DNA of 37,866 bases from Actinomycetes bacterium (lineage in GTDB: Bacteria; Actinomycetota; Actinomycetes; Propionibacteriales; Nocardioidaceae). The DNA lies in contig JAEZEJ010000059.1 in NCBI GenBank assembly GCA_023417775.1, positions 1 to 37,866 of the forward strand, given 5' to 3'. Below are positions 1 to 8,182 of the stretch, piece by piece. The position numbers and the translations under genes are program-made. The notes below the pieces were generated by a model. The model was not told where the DNA came from and ran no database searches. It saw only the letters and a list, made by a program, of their open reading frames with translations. Position 1 is the first letter of the stretch; each line of letters starts with the position of its first letter.

Positions 1-283
1 CCGCCCCCGGCGCACGGCGCCCCTGGCGCCGCGCCACCGCGCGCGACGACATCGAGGCGATATCGGCGCCGTCGAGCAGGATCGTCCCCCGTGCCGCCGG
101 CAGCAGCCTGGCCAGTGCGCGCAGAACCGTCGACTTGCCGCACCCATTGGGTCCGACGAGGGCGGTGATCCGGCCGGCCTCGACCACCAGGTCGAGATCG
201 CGCACGATCGGCTCGCCGCCGTAGCCGATGTCGGCGCCCCTGGCCTGCAGCGGATGGGTCGCGGCGTCCATCGGTGAGCTCAT
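1..283 (-). CDS. FecE-type iron-siderophore ABC transporter ATPase (partial)
   Basis: This is the N-terminal ~94 residues of an ABC ATPase; the rest lies beyond the left edge. The Walker A motif GPNGCGKST sits near residue 45, followed by the usual LLDGADI strand. It would hydrolyse ATP on the cytoplasmic side to drive the two permeases encoded upstream, and FecE-like proteins usually serve ferric-siderophore, heme or cobalamin uptake. Its ATG overlaps the TGA of the preceding permease (ATGA), so it is translationally coupled. An in-frame second ATG four codons later is a possible alternative start. After residue ~87 the reading (RRQGRRAPGA) no longer resembles the RRLxxLPQ stretch expected in the family, so the first ~27 bases of the window may be unreliable. 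The family call is firm; the substrate is inferred from the iron box upstream of the operon. Confidence 0.88.
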   Translation of the reverse strand, partial: MSSPMDAATHPLQARGADIGYGGEPIVRDLDLVVEAGRITALVGPNGCGKSTVLRALARLLPAARGTILLDGADIASMSSRAVARRQGRRAPGA

Positions 284-1338
284 ACCGATGACCTCCTTCG
301 CAGCAGGAGAATGATCAGCACCGGCGCACCGACCATCGCGGTGATCGCGCCGGTCGGCACGGGGCTGATGGCCGCTCCGTTCTGGGCGAGCAGGTCGGAG
401 CCGAGCAGCACCGCGGCTCCCACGAGGGCCGCGGCGACGATGCCGCCGCCGGGGAGACGAGCGGCGATCGGACCCGCGACGAGCGCGACGAAGGCCACGG
501 GACCGACGACGGAGGTCGCGAGAGCCGCCATCACGGCACCGGCGAGCAGCACCAGGAAGCGGGTGCGTGCCACGCGTGTGCCGAGTCCCTCGGCGATGTC
601 GTCGCCCAGGCGCAGTGCGTGAAGATCGGCTCCTACCAGCAGGAGCAGTGCCGCCGCCACGACCAGCGTCACGGCCAGCAGCCGGACGTCCGCCCACGAG
701 GTGCCGTGGAGCGAGCCGACGAGCCATCGCATCGCGCGCTGGGTGCCGACCTCGTCCGCACCGGCCAGGGTGTAGTTCGTGATGGAGGCGAAGCAGGCGC
801 TGATCCCGATACCGACCAGGACGAGCCGGTGGATGGCGCCGGCGCGGCCGCTCGCCAGCACCATGATGGCCACGACGGCGATCGACGCGCCGGTCAGGGC
901 GCCGATCTGGGTGGCGGCCCCGGACCGTCCCAGCCCGACGAGGACGATCACGCCCCCCGCCGCGGCTCCGGCGGAGACGCCGATGATGTCCGGCGTGGCG
1001 AGCACATTGCCGACGAGCCGCTGGTAGACGACGCCGGAGAGCCCCAACAGGGCTCCCGCCAGGATCGCCGTGCCGGCGCGCGGCAGCAGATCGTCCCAGA
1101 CGATAAATCGTGCGAGCCCCTCGCCCTGGCCGACCGCCGCCCGGAGGGCATCGCCGAACGGGAGGGACACGGAGCTTCCCCGCGTCACGGTCGCGACGAG
1201 CAGGACGGACAACAGCGCGGTCATGGCGATGAGCGTGCCGGCGTGGCGACGGCGCTGGCGGCGAGCCGTCAGGCGGAGCTCGCCCAGGGTCCGTTCCACG
1301 GCGGGCTCGAGGATCGCTGCGGTGGTCGCGCGGCTCAT
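280..1338 (-). CDS. FecCD-family ABC transporter permease (second permease)
   Basis: A 352-residue integral membrane protein of the FecCD/BtuC family, normally 9-10 transmembrane helices. Visible signatures are the LPRAGTAILAGALLGLSG segment after the first helix, the NVLATPDIIGVSAGAA loop, and the GPVAFVALVAGPIAARL coupling-helix region that contacts the ATPase. I chose the ATG at 1338 because it overlaps the TGA of the upstream permease (ATGA) and gives a normal family length; a longer upstream reading is only the shadow of that permease. It should form a heterodimeric channel with the product of 1335-2432 and be powered by the ATPase at 1-283. No substrate-binding lipoprotein gene is seen in the window; it may lie past the left edge. 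Confidence 0.93.
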   Translation of the reverse strand: MSRATTAAILEPAVERTLGELRLTARRQRRRHAGTLIAMTALLSVLLVATVTRGSSVSLPFGDALRAAVGQGEGLARFIVWDDLLPRAGTAILAGALLGLSGVVYQRLVGNVLATPDIIGVSAGAAAGGVIVLVGLGRSGAATQIGALTGASIAVVAIMVLASGRAGAIHRLVLVGIGISACFASITNYTLAGADEVGTQRAMRWLVGSLHGTSWADVRLLAVTLVVAAALLLLVGADLHALRLGDDIAEGLGTRVARTRFLVLLAGAVMAALATSVVGPVAFVALVAGPIAARLPGGGIVAAALVGAAVLLGSDLLAQNGAAISPVPTGAITAMVGAPVLIILLLRRRSSV

Positions 1339-2432
1339 ACGGCGGCCACCTTCCGGCGGCGCGCCAGCGCGATGAAGAAGGGTGTGCCGACCACGGCGGT
1401 CATGACGCCGACCTGGATCTCGCCGCTCCCCGGGGCCAGCCGGCCCAGGACGTCCGCCACCAGCAGGATGACGGCTCCGGTGAGCATCGCGTAGGGCAGC
1501 GTCCAGCGGTAGTCCGCGCCGACCAGCAGGCGCGCGACGTGGGCCCCGACCAGTCCGACGAAGCCGATCGGTCCCGTCGCGCAGGTGGCCGCGGCGCACA
1601 GCAGCACCGCGATGCCCATCGTCAGGAGGCGTGCTCGTGACACGTCGACCCCCAGGGCCGCCGCGATGTCGTCGCCGAGCCCCAGGATGTTGAGGACGCC
1701 GCCGATCAGCAGGGCCGCGACGAGACCGACGGTGATGAAGATCCACAGATCGCCGAGAACCGAGGCGCGACCGACGAGCTGCCCCACCGACCAGTACCGG
1801 TAGTGGTGATAGACCCCCGGATCGCGGATGGTCATCACGGTGATGAGCGCCGCCATCAGGGCTGATGCCGCCGCACCGCTGATGACGAGACTGACCGTCT
1901 GCGAGGTGCCGCTGGCCAGGCGAGCGAGCAGCAGGACCAGCGCGGTGGCGAGGGCCGCACCGGCCAGTCCGACCCAGAAGTAGCCGGCCGCGCCGCTGAT
2001 GCCCAGGAAGAGGATCGCGATCACGACCGCGACGGCCGCGCCCAGCTCCGTGCCGAGGATGCCACCGTCGACGAGCGGATTGCGGGTCACGGCCTGCATG
2101 ATGGCGCCGGCCGCACCGAGCGCGGCGCCCACGAGCACGGCGAGCAGCGTGCGAGGCAGTCGCTCGTCGATGACGATCGCCGCCTCATAGGAGGTCTCGC
2201 CGAGCGAGGGATGGAGGAGGGCCTCGAGCACGGTCGCCGGACTGATGTCCCGGGCACCGACCGCGAGGGACGCGATGACGGCAGCCGCCCCGACGAGCAT
2301 CAGGACGAGCAGCCCGAGCGCTCGCCGGGCCGAGGGAGCGCGCAGACCGGCGATGAGCTCGTGGACATCCTCGCGGCCCTGCGAGACGAGCGGCGACGGC
2401 TCCAGCGTGTCGCCGGCTGCACGTCCCGCCAC
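1335..2432 (-). CDS. FecCD-family ABC transporter permease (first permease)
   Basis: A 365-residue polytopic permease. FecCD hallmarks are the IDERLPRTLLAVLVGAALGAAG helix, the MQAVTRNPLVDGGILGTELGAA loop and the GPIGFVGLVGAHVARLL coupling motif. It is the first gene of a three-gene operon (permease, permease, ATPase) joined by two ATGA overlaps. The start is GTG at 2432, preceded by GGGAG eight bases upstream. About 40 polar residues precede the first helix, slightly longer than usual. The leader of 50-70 bp runs back to the iron box at 2490-2503, so the operon is probably repressed by a DtxR/IdeR protein when iron is sufficient. Ferric-siderophore import is the likeliest role, but heme or cobalamin import cannot be excluded from sequence. 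Confidence 0.93.
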   Translation of the reverse strand: MAGRAAGDTLEPSPLVSQGREDVHELIAGLRAPSARRALGLLVLMLVGAAAVIASLAVGARDISPATVLEALLHPSLGETSYEAAIVIDERLPRTLLAVLVGAALGAAGAIMQAVTRNPLVDGGILGTELGAAVAVVIAILFLGISGAAGYFWVGLAGAALATALVLLLARLASGTSQTVSLVISGAAASALMAALITVMTIRDPGVYHHYRYWSVGQLVGRASVLGDLWIFITVGLVAALLIGGVLNILGLGDDIAAALGVDVSRARLLTMGIAVLLCAAATCATGPIGFVGLVGAHVARLLVGADYRWTLPYAMLTGAVILLVADVLGRLAPGSGEIQVGVMTAVVGTPFFIALARRRKVAAV

Positions 2433-2489
2433 CTGATGCTCCCTCGGTCTGTTCCGCTGCGGGCGACCTGCCGCAGCGCCGAGATAACC

Positions 2490-2503
2490 TTAGGCTAGCC
2501 TAA
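2490..2503. promoter_or_regulatory. DtxR/IdeR-type iron box
   Basis: A perfect 14-bp palindrome, TTAGGCTAGCCTAA, lies between the divergent permease operon and the AraC-type regulator gene. It matches the core of the IdeR/DtxR consensus (TTAGGTTAGSCTAACCTAA). It overlaps the probable -10 element of the regulator gene and lies in the promoter region of the transporter operon, so one bound dimer pair could repress both directions when Fe2+ is abundant. Confidence 0.8.
2496..2501 (+). promoter_or_regulatory. Putative leaderless -10 element of the AraC-type gene
   Basis: TAGCCT is followed by 7 bases and then the ATG at 2509. No ribosome-binding site fits between, so transcription probably begins at or next to the start codon. 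The element lies inside the iron box, so repressor binding would block it directly. Confidence 0.5.
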
Positions 2504-2508
2504 ATTGC

Positions 2509-3315
2509 ATGTCCGCTACTCAGCGCTCAAGGGGCGCGACTCAGCGATCGCATCAGCCCGAGTCCACCCTGGGCTTCGACCTCACGGTCAACGCATGGGG
2601 CCATTCGGCCCACGCCCACACCTTCGGCCAGCTGGTGCACGCGATCAGCGGCCGGGCGACCTTCTCGATCCACGACCTGGACGGCTCGGTGACCTCGACG
2701 CACACGATCGACACGATGTCCGCGATCTGGATCCCGCCGATGGTCTGGCACAGCGCACGCTTCGCCGCGGAGTTCGCCCCTTCGGCACATGTCCTCGATC
2801 TGGATCGGCGGGAGGCGCAGGTGAGGGTCCTCGTCGTCGACACGGCCGTGCGCACGGAACTGCTGGCGACGCAGTGGCGCCGCGACCGAGAGCTGCGGGC
2901 GACCCGGGCCGCTCTCGCCGCGCAGGATCCAGCGACCCAAGGTCCTCCCCCGCAGCCGACGGGCACGATCGCCGGCGCCATCGCCCAGGCGCTGGACCGC
3001 GATCCCGCCGATGGGCGCAGTCTCGATGACTGGTCCTCCGAGCTGCACACCAGCACGGCCACGATCCGCCGGGCCTTCAAGACCGAGACCGGTCTCACCT
3101 ACTCGCAATGGCGAACCCGGCACCGTCTCCACGCCGCGCTGGCCCTGCTGCGTCACGGACACCGACCATCGTGGACCGCCGCGGCGGTGGGGTACAGCGA
3201 GGCAGGTCTCACGGCCGCCGTCCGCCGGCAGTTCGCCTGCGCCCCGTCCGCGCTGATGCCCCAGGGGGAACGGGGCTTCGCCCGGGAACGGGCTAGCGAT
3301 TCAGCTCCCGCTTGA
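2509..3315 (+). CDS. AraC-family transcriptional regulator, iron-linked
   Basis: A 268-residue regulator with an N-terminal cupin-like sensor domain (residues ~20-95; the HSAHAHTFGQLVHAISG and WIPPMVWHS segments are typical of the AraC_binding fold). The C-terminal AraC double helix-turn-helix (~160-255) shows STATIRRAFKTETGLTYSQWRTRHRLHAALALL and the second helix pair VGYSEAGLTAAVRRQF. The ATG at 2509 lies only 5 bases after the iron box, so translation is probably leaderless. Position and box suggest a role like RipA of Corynebacterium glutamicum, an AraC protein under DtxR control, or like siderophore-sensing AraC activators; its targets are not visible here. The 3' end overlaps the end of the convergent acyl-CoA ligase gene by 23 bp. 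The sensed ligand is unknown. Confidence 0.87.
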   Translation: MSATQRSRGATQRSHQPESTLGFDLTVNAWGHSAHAHTFGQLVHAISGRATFSIHDLDGSVTSTHTIDTMSAIWIPPMVWHSARFAAEFAPSAHVLDLDRREAQVRVLVVDTAVRTELLATQWRRDRELRATRAALAAQDPATQGPPPQPTGTIAGAIAQALDRDPADGRSLDDWSSELHTSTATIRRAFKTETGLTYSQWRTRHRLHAALALLRHGHRPSWTAAAVGYSEAGLTAAVRRQFACAPSALMPQGERGFARERASDSAPA

Positions 3316-4801
3316 GGATCTTGCCGGTGGCCCCCTTCGGCAGCGCGTCGATCACGCGCACCTCGCGCGGATACTTGTAGGCCGCCAGACGCTCGCGGCA
3401 GAAGTCGATGATCTCCTCGGGGGACGCCTCGGCTCCCGGGGTGAGCGCCACGAAGGCCATGACCTCCTCGCCGAGCCGCTCATCGGGACGACCGACGACG
3501 GCGGCCTCCGCGATGGCGGGATGCTCGTAGAGCACCTCCTCCACCTCACGCGGATAGACGTTGTACCCGCCGCGGATGACCAGATCCTTGAGCCGGTCGA
3601 CGACGAAGAAGTACCCCTCCTCGTCGCGATAGCCCAGATCGCCGGTGCGGAACCATCCCTCGCGCAACGCGGCGGCGGTCGCCTCCGGGCGGTTGAAATA
3701 GGCCTTCATCACGTTGTGCCCGCGGATGACGATCTCGCCGACATTCTCGGCTCCCGGCGGCAGCTCGGAGCCCTCGGGATCGAGGATCCTGACGTCCACG
3801 CCCCAGATCGGCTTGCCGATCGACAGCACCTTGCGCTCGGCCGCGCTGACATTGAAGGTCGTCGTGCTCGCCGTCTCCGACAGGCCGTAGCCCTCCAGGA
3901 CGACCACGCCGGAGAACTTCTCCTCGAAGGCGCGGATCACCTCGCCGGGGATCGACGCTCCGCCGGAGACCGCCGAGCGCAGGCTCGACAGATCCCGGCC
4001 CGACACGTCCTCCTGCAGCAACGCGAAGTACATCGTCGGCACACCCGAGAAGATCGTGACCCGCTGCCGCTCGATCGCATCGAGCACCGCCGCCGCCTCG
4101 AACCGCGGCACCAGCACCATCGAGGCGCCGAATCGCACCGAGATGTTGAGCACGCTCGACAGTCCGAAGACGTGGAACAGCGGCAGCACCGCCATCGAGA
4201 CATCGTCGGGGCGCAGCTCGAACAGCTCCCCCGCCACCGTGCAGTTCATATAGAGCTGGAAGTGCGTGAGCTCGGCGCCCTTGGGCTGACCCGTGGTGCC
4301 GCTCGTGTAGAGGATCACCGCGGTGTCATCGGGTGACATCGCGCGGATGTCGCCCGTGTCCTCCTCGACCAGCAGCCGCTCGAAGGGCTCGGTGCCCCGT
4401 ACCTCGCCGCCGACGACGACGACCGTGACCTCGTGCTCGACCGCGGCCGCGCCACCCAGTGCCGCCTCGGCGAAGGACTCGTAGGTCACCAGCGCCCGGG
4501 CCTCGCTGTCGGACAGGAAGTAGGCGATCTCCCGGGCCGTCAGCAGGGGGTTCAGCGGCACCATCCGCAGCCCGGCCTTGAGGATCCCGAAGTACGCGAT
4601 GAGGAACTGCGGCAGATTCGGCAGCTGCACGGCGATCGCCTCGCCCGGTGCGTAGCCGCGGGCGAGGAGGGTCGCCGCGAACCGGCCCGAGGCCTCGTCG
4701 ATCTGCGCGAAGGTCAGCGACTGGTCGCCGATATGGGCCAGCGGCTTGTCCGGGAAGGTGGTCGCGGACTCGCGCAGCATGGTCGCCAGGTTGAAGGACA
4801 C
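3293..4801 (-). CDS. Acyl-CoA ligase, AMP-forming (class I adenylate-forming enzyme)
   Basis: A 502-residue enzyme that activates a carboxylic acid to acyl-AMP and then acyl-CoA. The ATP-binding P-loop YTSGTTGQPKG is at 165-175, the A5 motif GYGLSETAS at 304-312, the A7 motif TGD at 386-388, and the hinge with DRLKDLVIRGGYNVYP at ~402-417. The catalytic lysine is K494 in PKGATGK. Length and motifs fit medium/long-chain or aromatic acyl-CoA synthetases of the FadD/4-coumarate-CoA ligase type; the exact acid cannot be told. The start is GTG at 4801, three bases after the stop of the metallohydrolase gene, so the two are translationally coupled and probably act in one pathway: the hydrolase may release the acid that this ligase activates. 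The 3' end overlaps the AraC-type gene tail-to-tail. Confidence 0.93.
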   Translation of the reverse strand: MSFNLATMLRESATTFPDKPLAHIGDQSLTFAQIDEASGRFAATLLARGYAPGEAIAVQLPNLPQFLIAYFGILKAGLRMVPLNPLLTAREIAYFLSDSEARALVTYESFAEAALGGAAAVEHEVTVVVVGGEVRGTEPFERLLVEEDTGDIRAMSPDDTAVILYTSGTTGQPKGAELTHFQLYMNCTVAGELFELRPDDVSMAVLPLFHVFGLSSVLNISVRFGASMVLVPRFEAAAVLDAIERQRVTIFSGVPTMYFALLQEDVSGRDLSSLRSAVSGGASIPGEVIRAFEEKFSGVVVLEGYGLSETASTTTFNVSAAERKVLSIGKPIWGVDVRILDPEGSELPPGAENVGEIVIRGHNVMKAYFNRPEATAAALREGWFRTGDLGYRDEEGYFFVVDRLKDLVIRGGYNVYPREVEEVLYEHPAIAEAAVVGRPDERLGEEVMAFVALTPGAEASPEEIIDFCRERLAAYKYPREVRVIDALPKGATGKILKRELNR

Positions 4802-4804
4802 GGG

Positions 4805-5785
4805 TCACCGCCCCTCGAGGACGCGGCGGGGCACGTCGTTCAGCATCGTGTCGATCTGCTGCTGGGTGACCCCGCGCTCCAGCACATAGGGGAAGACATC
4901 CTCGAACAGGTGCGTGTAGTGCCACTGCGGCAGGAAGGCCATCACCTCGGGATCGATCCAGTCGATATAGCAGGAGGCGTCCTGCGACAGGACCATCTGC
5001 TCGGTGTAGCCCCGCTCGACCATCGCGATGAGGGTATCGGCACGAGCCTCGAAGGTGGTGTCGAGGTTGATGCCGAAGCGGTCCATACCCAGCACGAAGC
5101 CCAGGTCGGCGAGCTCGGCGAGGTGGTCCACGTCGGTCGTGTCGCCGCTGTGGCCGAGCACGATGCGCCGCGGATCGACGCCCTCCTCATCGCACATGAT
5201 CCGCTTGACCTCCAGGCCCGCCTTGGTGTCGGGATGGGTGTGCACGGTGATCGGCGTGCCGGTCTGGTGGTGGGCCGCGGCGATCGCGCGCATGATCCGC
5301 TCGACGCCCGGTGTCGCGCCGGGGGCGTCGATCGCGCATTTGAGCATGCCCGCCTTGACCCCGGTGCCGGCGATGCCCTCGCGGATATCGCTGACGAACA
5401 TGTCCACCATCGGCTCGGGCACCTCGGCGCCCACGGCATCGTTCAGCGCCGGGCCCCGGTAGTGGAAGTAGTGCGGCACATCCTCGTAGGTGTAGACCCC
5501 GGTGGCGACGATGAGCTGGATCGGCACCCGCGCGGCGATCTCCTCGATCCGCGGAATATAGCGTCCGAGCCCGATCACCGTCGGATCGACGATCGTCCGC
5601 ACCCCGGCATCGTAGGCCCGCTGGAGTTTGGCGACCGCGTCATCGACCCGGTCGGACTCCGATCCCCACTCCTCGGGGAAGTTGGCCTGGATCTCCGGGC
5701 TCAGCACGAACACATGCTCGTGCATCAGGGTGACACCGAGATCGGCGGTGTCGACGGGCCCTCGAACGGTCTGGATCGTCGCCAT
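4805..5785 (-). CDS. Phosphotriesterase-family metallohydrolase (probable lactonase/esterase)
   Basis: A 326-residue amidohydrolase-superfamily protein of the phosphotriesterase (PTE) family. All metal ligands are present: HxH at H22/H24, the bridging carboxylated lysine K149 in GMLKC, H182 or H184 in VHTHPD, H212 in LGHSGD, and the catalytic D269 in SQDAS. Such enzymes hold a binuclear metal centre and hydrolyse phosphotriesters, lactones or related esters; many bacterial relatives are lactonases. I place the start at the ATG at 5785, which has AAGGAG five bases upstream; a GTG two codons earlier is too close to that site. It is followed after three bases by the acyl-CoA ligase. The next upstream gene is a dehydrogenase 97 bp away, so a reduction/oxidation, ring-opening and CoA-activation sequence is plausible but unproven. 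Confidence 0.88.
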   Translation of the reverse strand: MATIQTVRGPVDTADLGVTLMHEHVFVLSPEIQANFPEEWGSESDRVDDAVAKLQRAYDAGVRTIVDPTVIGLGRYIPRIEEIAARVPIQLIVATGVYTYEDVPHYFHYRGPALNDAVGAEVPEPMVDMFVSDIREGIAGTGVKAGMLKCAIDAPGATPGVERIMRAIAAAHHQTGTPITVHTHPDTKAGLEVKRIMCDEEGVDPRRIVLGHSGDTTDVDHLAELADLGFVLGMDRFGINLDTTFEARADTLIAMVERGYTEQMVLSQDASCYIDWIDPEVMAFLPQWHYTHLFEDVFPYVLERGVTQQQIDTMLNDVPRRVLEGR

Positions 5786-5832
5786 GGGCACTCCTTCGCA
5801 GGCGGGAATGATGCTGTGACTATCCCACGCCC

Positions 5833-5846
5833 GTGACCCCGGTCAC
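5833..5846. promoter_or_regulatory. Palindrome GTGACC-CC-GGTCAC, possible operator
   Basis: Two perfect 6-bp arms separated by CC, 48 bp before the metallohydrolase start and in the position of its -35 region. It could bind a regulator of the catabolic genes. It could also simply be part of a structured spacer with the hairpin at 5850-5864. Confidence 0.35.
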
Positions 5847-5849
5847 ATG

Positions 5850-5864
5850 CCGGGGCTGCCCCGG
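5850..5864. repeat. Short GC inverted repeat in SDR-hydrolase gap
   Basis: CCGGGGC-T-GCCCCGG is a perfect inverted repeat just after the dehydrogenase gene. It could fold as a 6-bp stem with a 3-base loop in either strand. There is no U-tract, so it is at best a weak or Rho-assisted termination or pause signal. Confidence 0.35.
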
Positions 5865-5882
5865 ATCCGCATCGCGCCGCGG

Positions 5883-6713
5883 TCACCCCGCGGTCAGGAT
5901 CACTCCCCCGTCGACCGGGAGGGACACCCCGGTCACATAGGCGGCGTCATCGGAGGCCAGATACAGGGCGGCCTGGGCCACGTCCCAGGCCGTGCCGGGC
6001 CGGTCCAGGGGCGTGCTCGCCTGCCGCTCGGCCACCCGTTCCTCGCGCGTCACCCCGTCGGTCAGGTTCAGCTCGATCGCCATCGGCGTGTCGATCCTCC
6101 CCGGCAGGACCGCGTTGACGCGGATGCCGTCCGGCCCGTAGGCGAGCGCCAGATGCTCGGTCAGCGCGAGCACCGCGGTCTTCGTGGTCTTGTAGCCGAC
6201 CCGCGGGTAGCCGACCCGCGCCGCGATCGATGAGATGTTGACGATCGCGCCCCGGCCCGCCTCGCGCATCACCGGGATCGCGTGCTTGCAGGCGAGCACC
6301 ATCCCCCGGATGTTGAGATCGCAGGCGAAGGAGAAGGCCTCGGGCGTGATCTCCGTGACCGGCGCGTCACCGATCCCCGAGCTCACGCCGACATTGTTGT
6401 GCAGGATGTCGAGACGCTGCCAGCGCCGGGTCGCCGCCTCGACCATGGCCACGATCTGCGCCTCGTCGAGCACATCGACCTCGACGGCGAACGCCTCGCC
6501 GCCCTCGGACTCGATCAGCTCGACCGTCTCCTGCGCGGCCGCCAGATCGCGATCGGCCGCCAGCACCTTCGCGCCCTCCCGGGCGTAGACCAGCGCGGCG
6601 GCCCGTCCGTTGCCGAGGGCCCCGCCCGGCGTCTGGCCCGCCCCGACGACGACCGCCACCTTGCCCGCGACCCGCCCCCGGCGGCCGTTCCTCGTCTCCG
6701 CGCTCTCGTCCAT
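5883..6713 (-). CDS. Short-chain dehydrogenase/reductase (SDR)
   Basis: A 276-residue classical SDR oxidoreductase using NAD(P)H. The nucleotide-binding glycine motif GAGQTPGGALGNG at 24-36 is a variant of TGxxxGxG. The HNNVGV segment at 105-110 replaces NNAG. The catalytic set is S161/S162, Y174 and K178 (YKTTK), and the C-terminus VDGG is typical. I chose the ATG at 6713, with GAGGAG six bases upstream; the open frame continues to 6833 through the AT-rich promoter region but without a comparable site. D58 after the second strand hints at NAD(H). It is the first of three minus-strand genes (dehydrogenase, metallohydrolase, ligase) and diverges from a flavoprotein, so it probably oxidises an alcohol or reduces a ketone in the same catabolic route. 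Confidence 0.87.
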   Translation of the reverse strand: MDESAETRNGRRGRVAGKVAVVVGAGQTPGGALGNGRAAALVYAREGAKVLAADRDLAAAQETVELIESEGGEAFAVEVDVLDEAQIVAMVEAATRRWQRLDILHNNVGVSSGIGDAPVTEITPEAFSFACDLNIRGMVLACKHAIPVMREAGRGAIVNISSIAARVGYPRVGYKTTKTAVLALTEHLALAYGPDGIRVNAVLPGRIDTPMAIELNLTDGVTREERVAERQASTPLDRPGTAWDVAQAALYLASDDAAYVTGVSLPVDGGVILTAG

Positions 6714-6819
6714 CCCCGTCTCCTCAGCTCTCGACATCTCGACCCGGAATCGTACATATGATATAAAACACGATACATCTTTAGTTAACATAGCTAAACA
6801 CCCATCCTGAGGAGGACCC
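6714..6819. promoter_or_regulatory. Divergent promoter region of SDR and flavoprotein genes
   Basis: A 106-bp gap containing a conspicuously AT-rich stretch (6750-6800) in a GC-rich genome, as expected for two divergent promoters. An imperfect 19-bp palindrome, TTTAGTTAACATAGCTAAA at 6780-6798, is a candidate operator. TACGAT (minus strand, around 6748-6753) and TAACAT (plus, 6785-6790) are possible -10 elements. No dedicated regulator gene is obvious other than the TetR gene at 8183-8812, which has a better site of its own. Confidence 0.5.
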
Positions 6820-8157
6820 GTGTCGCCGTCCACGCATCACCGAGCCGACATCGTCATCGTCGGCGCCGGCATCGCCGGCCTGTCCGCCGCCAGCGCCGCA
6901 CAGGCCGCGGGGGCCAGCGTGCTCGTCCTCGAACGCTCCGACCAGCTCGGAGGCAATGCGCCCATCAGCACGGGGTACTTCTGCCTCGTCGACACCGAGG
7001 CCCAGCGGGCGGCGGGTCATCAGGACTCCGTCGAGCAGTTCATCGAGGACTTCCTCGCCCAGATCGAACGCGACCGCGACACCTACGCCACCGTGCACCA
7101 TGAGGACCTCGCCCGGCGATTCGCCGAGGAATCGGGAGCGGCCTATGAGTTCCTCCGCGAGCTCGGCCTGGAGTTCGACAAGATCATCCCCCGCCCGCTC
7201 CAGCACACGGTTCCGCGACTGCTCGCGGTCGAGCGCACCGAGGCGATCCGCGAGGCACTCGCCCGCATCGACGTCCCGATCCACTACGCCACCCGGGCCC
7301 GGCGGCTCATCGTCGAGGACGGCCGCGTCATCGGCCTCCACGCGCAGACCGATGGCGGTGAGACGGTGGAGTACCGCGCTGATCGAGCGGTCATCCTGGC
7401 GGCGGGCGGTTACCAGGGCGGTGCCGAGCTGCGCCGTCGCCTCCAGGAGGGCGACTGGGCCGAGGCACCGTTCGCCGGCCTGACCACCTGCACCGGCGAC
7501 GGGCATCTGATGGCCGATGCCGTCGGCGGCGATCTCATCAACATGCCGATGGTGCCGAGGATCGTGCGGGTCGCCTCGATCCTGCTCGAGGACTGCATCG
7601 CCGTCTCCCCCGACGGCCGGCGCTTCCACAACGAGCCCGGCCCCTATGCCTACCGCCTGGAACGCCTCAAGGAGATCGGCGGCCTCGGCTACTACATCGC
7701 CGACGGCGTGACGCTCGAGAGCCGCCGGGAGTTCGTGGACCAGCAGCCCGAGCCTCCCCTCACCGCCGACACCCTCGAGGAGCTCGCCGCCGGGATCGGC
7801 GTCCCGCCGGCGGCTCTCACCGAGACCGTCGAGCGCTGGAACGACTTCCTCGCCACCGATGCCCACGAGGACCCGGACTTCGAGCGCGTCATCCTTCCGT
7901 CGGGACGTCGCCCGATCGTCCAGCCGCCGTTCGCCGCCCTCCGGATGATCCCCGGCGTGGGAAGCTCCGTCGGCGGCCTCGCGACGGATACCGATCTACG
8001 CGTCGTCGACGTCTTCGGCAGCACGATCCCCGGTCTCTACGCCGCCGGCGACTGCGCGGGCGGCGTGACCGTCGCCAAGGGTCTCGGCGGCGTCCACCTC
8101 GGTGCCGGCGTCACCCTCGGACTCGCCGCCGGGCGGGCGGCCGCCGAGGACAGCTGA
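6820..8157 (+). CDS. FAD-dependent oxidoreductase, fumarate reductase/ketosteroid dehydrogenase superfamily
   Basis: A 445-residue flavoprotein of the FAD_binding_2 family. The N-terminal Rossmann motif VIVGAGIAGLSAASAAQAAGASVLVLE at ~11-37 binds the ADP part of FAD. The LGGNAPISTGYFCLVD segment contacts the flavin, and the C-terminal PGLYAAGDCAGGV plus GLGGVHLGAGVTLGLAAGRAA motif closes the site. Relatives include fumarate reductase flavoproteins and 3-ketosteroid delta-1-dehydrogenases. The protein is shorter than most of these and its capping domain is small, so I do not assign a substrate. Start GTG at 6820, with GGAGGA at 6811-6816. It diverges from the dehydrogenase-hydrolase-ligase genes and shares their control region, which suggests a common pathway involving desaturation or reduction of a C-C bond. 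No signal peptide is seen, so it is probably cytoplasmic. Confidence 0.85.
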   Translation: MSPSTHHRADIVIVGAGIAGLSAASAAQAAGASVLVLERSDQLGGNAPISTGYFCLVDTEAQRAAGHQDSVEQFIEDFLAQIERDRDTYATVHHEDLARRFAEESGAAYEFLRELGLEFDKIIPRPLQHTVPRLLAVERTEAIREALARIDVPIHYATRARRLIVEDGRVIGLHAQTDGGETVEYRADRAVILAAGGYQGGAELRRRLQEGDWAEAPFAGLTTCTGDGHLMADAVGGDLINMPMVPRIVRVASILLEDCIAVSPDGRRFHNEPGPYAYRLERLKEIGGLGYYIADGVTLESRREFVDQQPEPPLTADTLEELAAGIGVPPAALTETVERWNDFLATDAHEDPDFERVILPSGRRPIVQPPFAALRMIPGVGSSVGGLATDTDLRVVDVFGSTIPGLYAAGDCAGGVTVAKGLGGVHLGAGVTLGLAAGRAAAEDS

Positions 8158-8182
8158 GGGTCACGGGCGACGGGCGCGTTCG

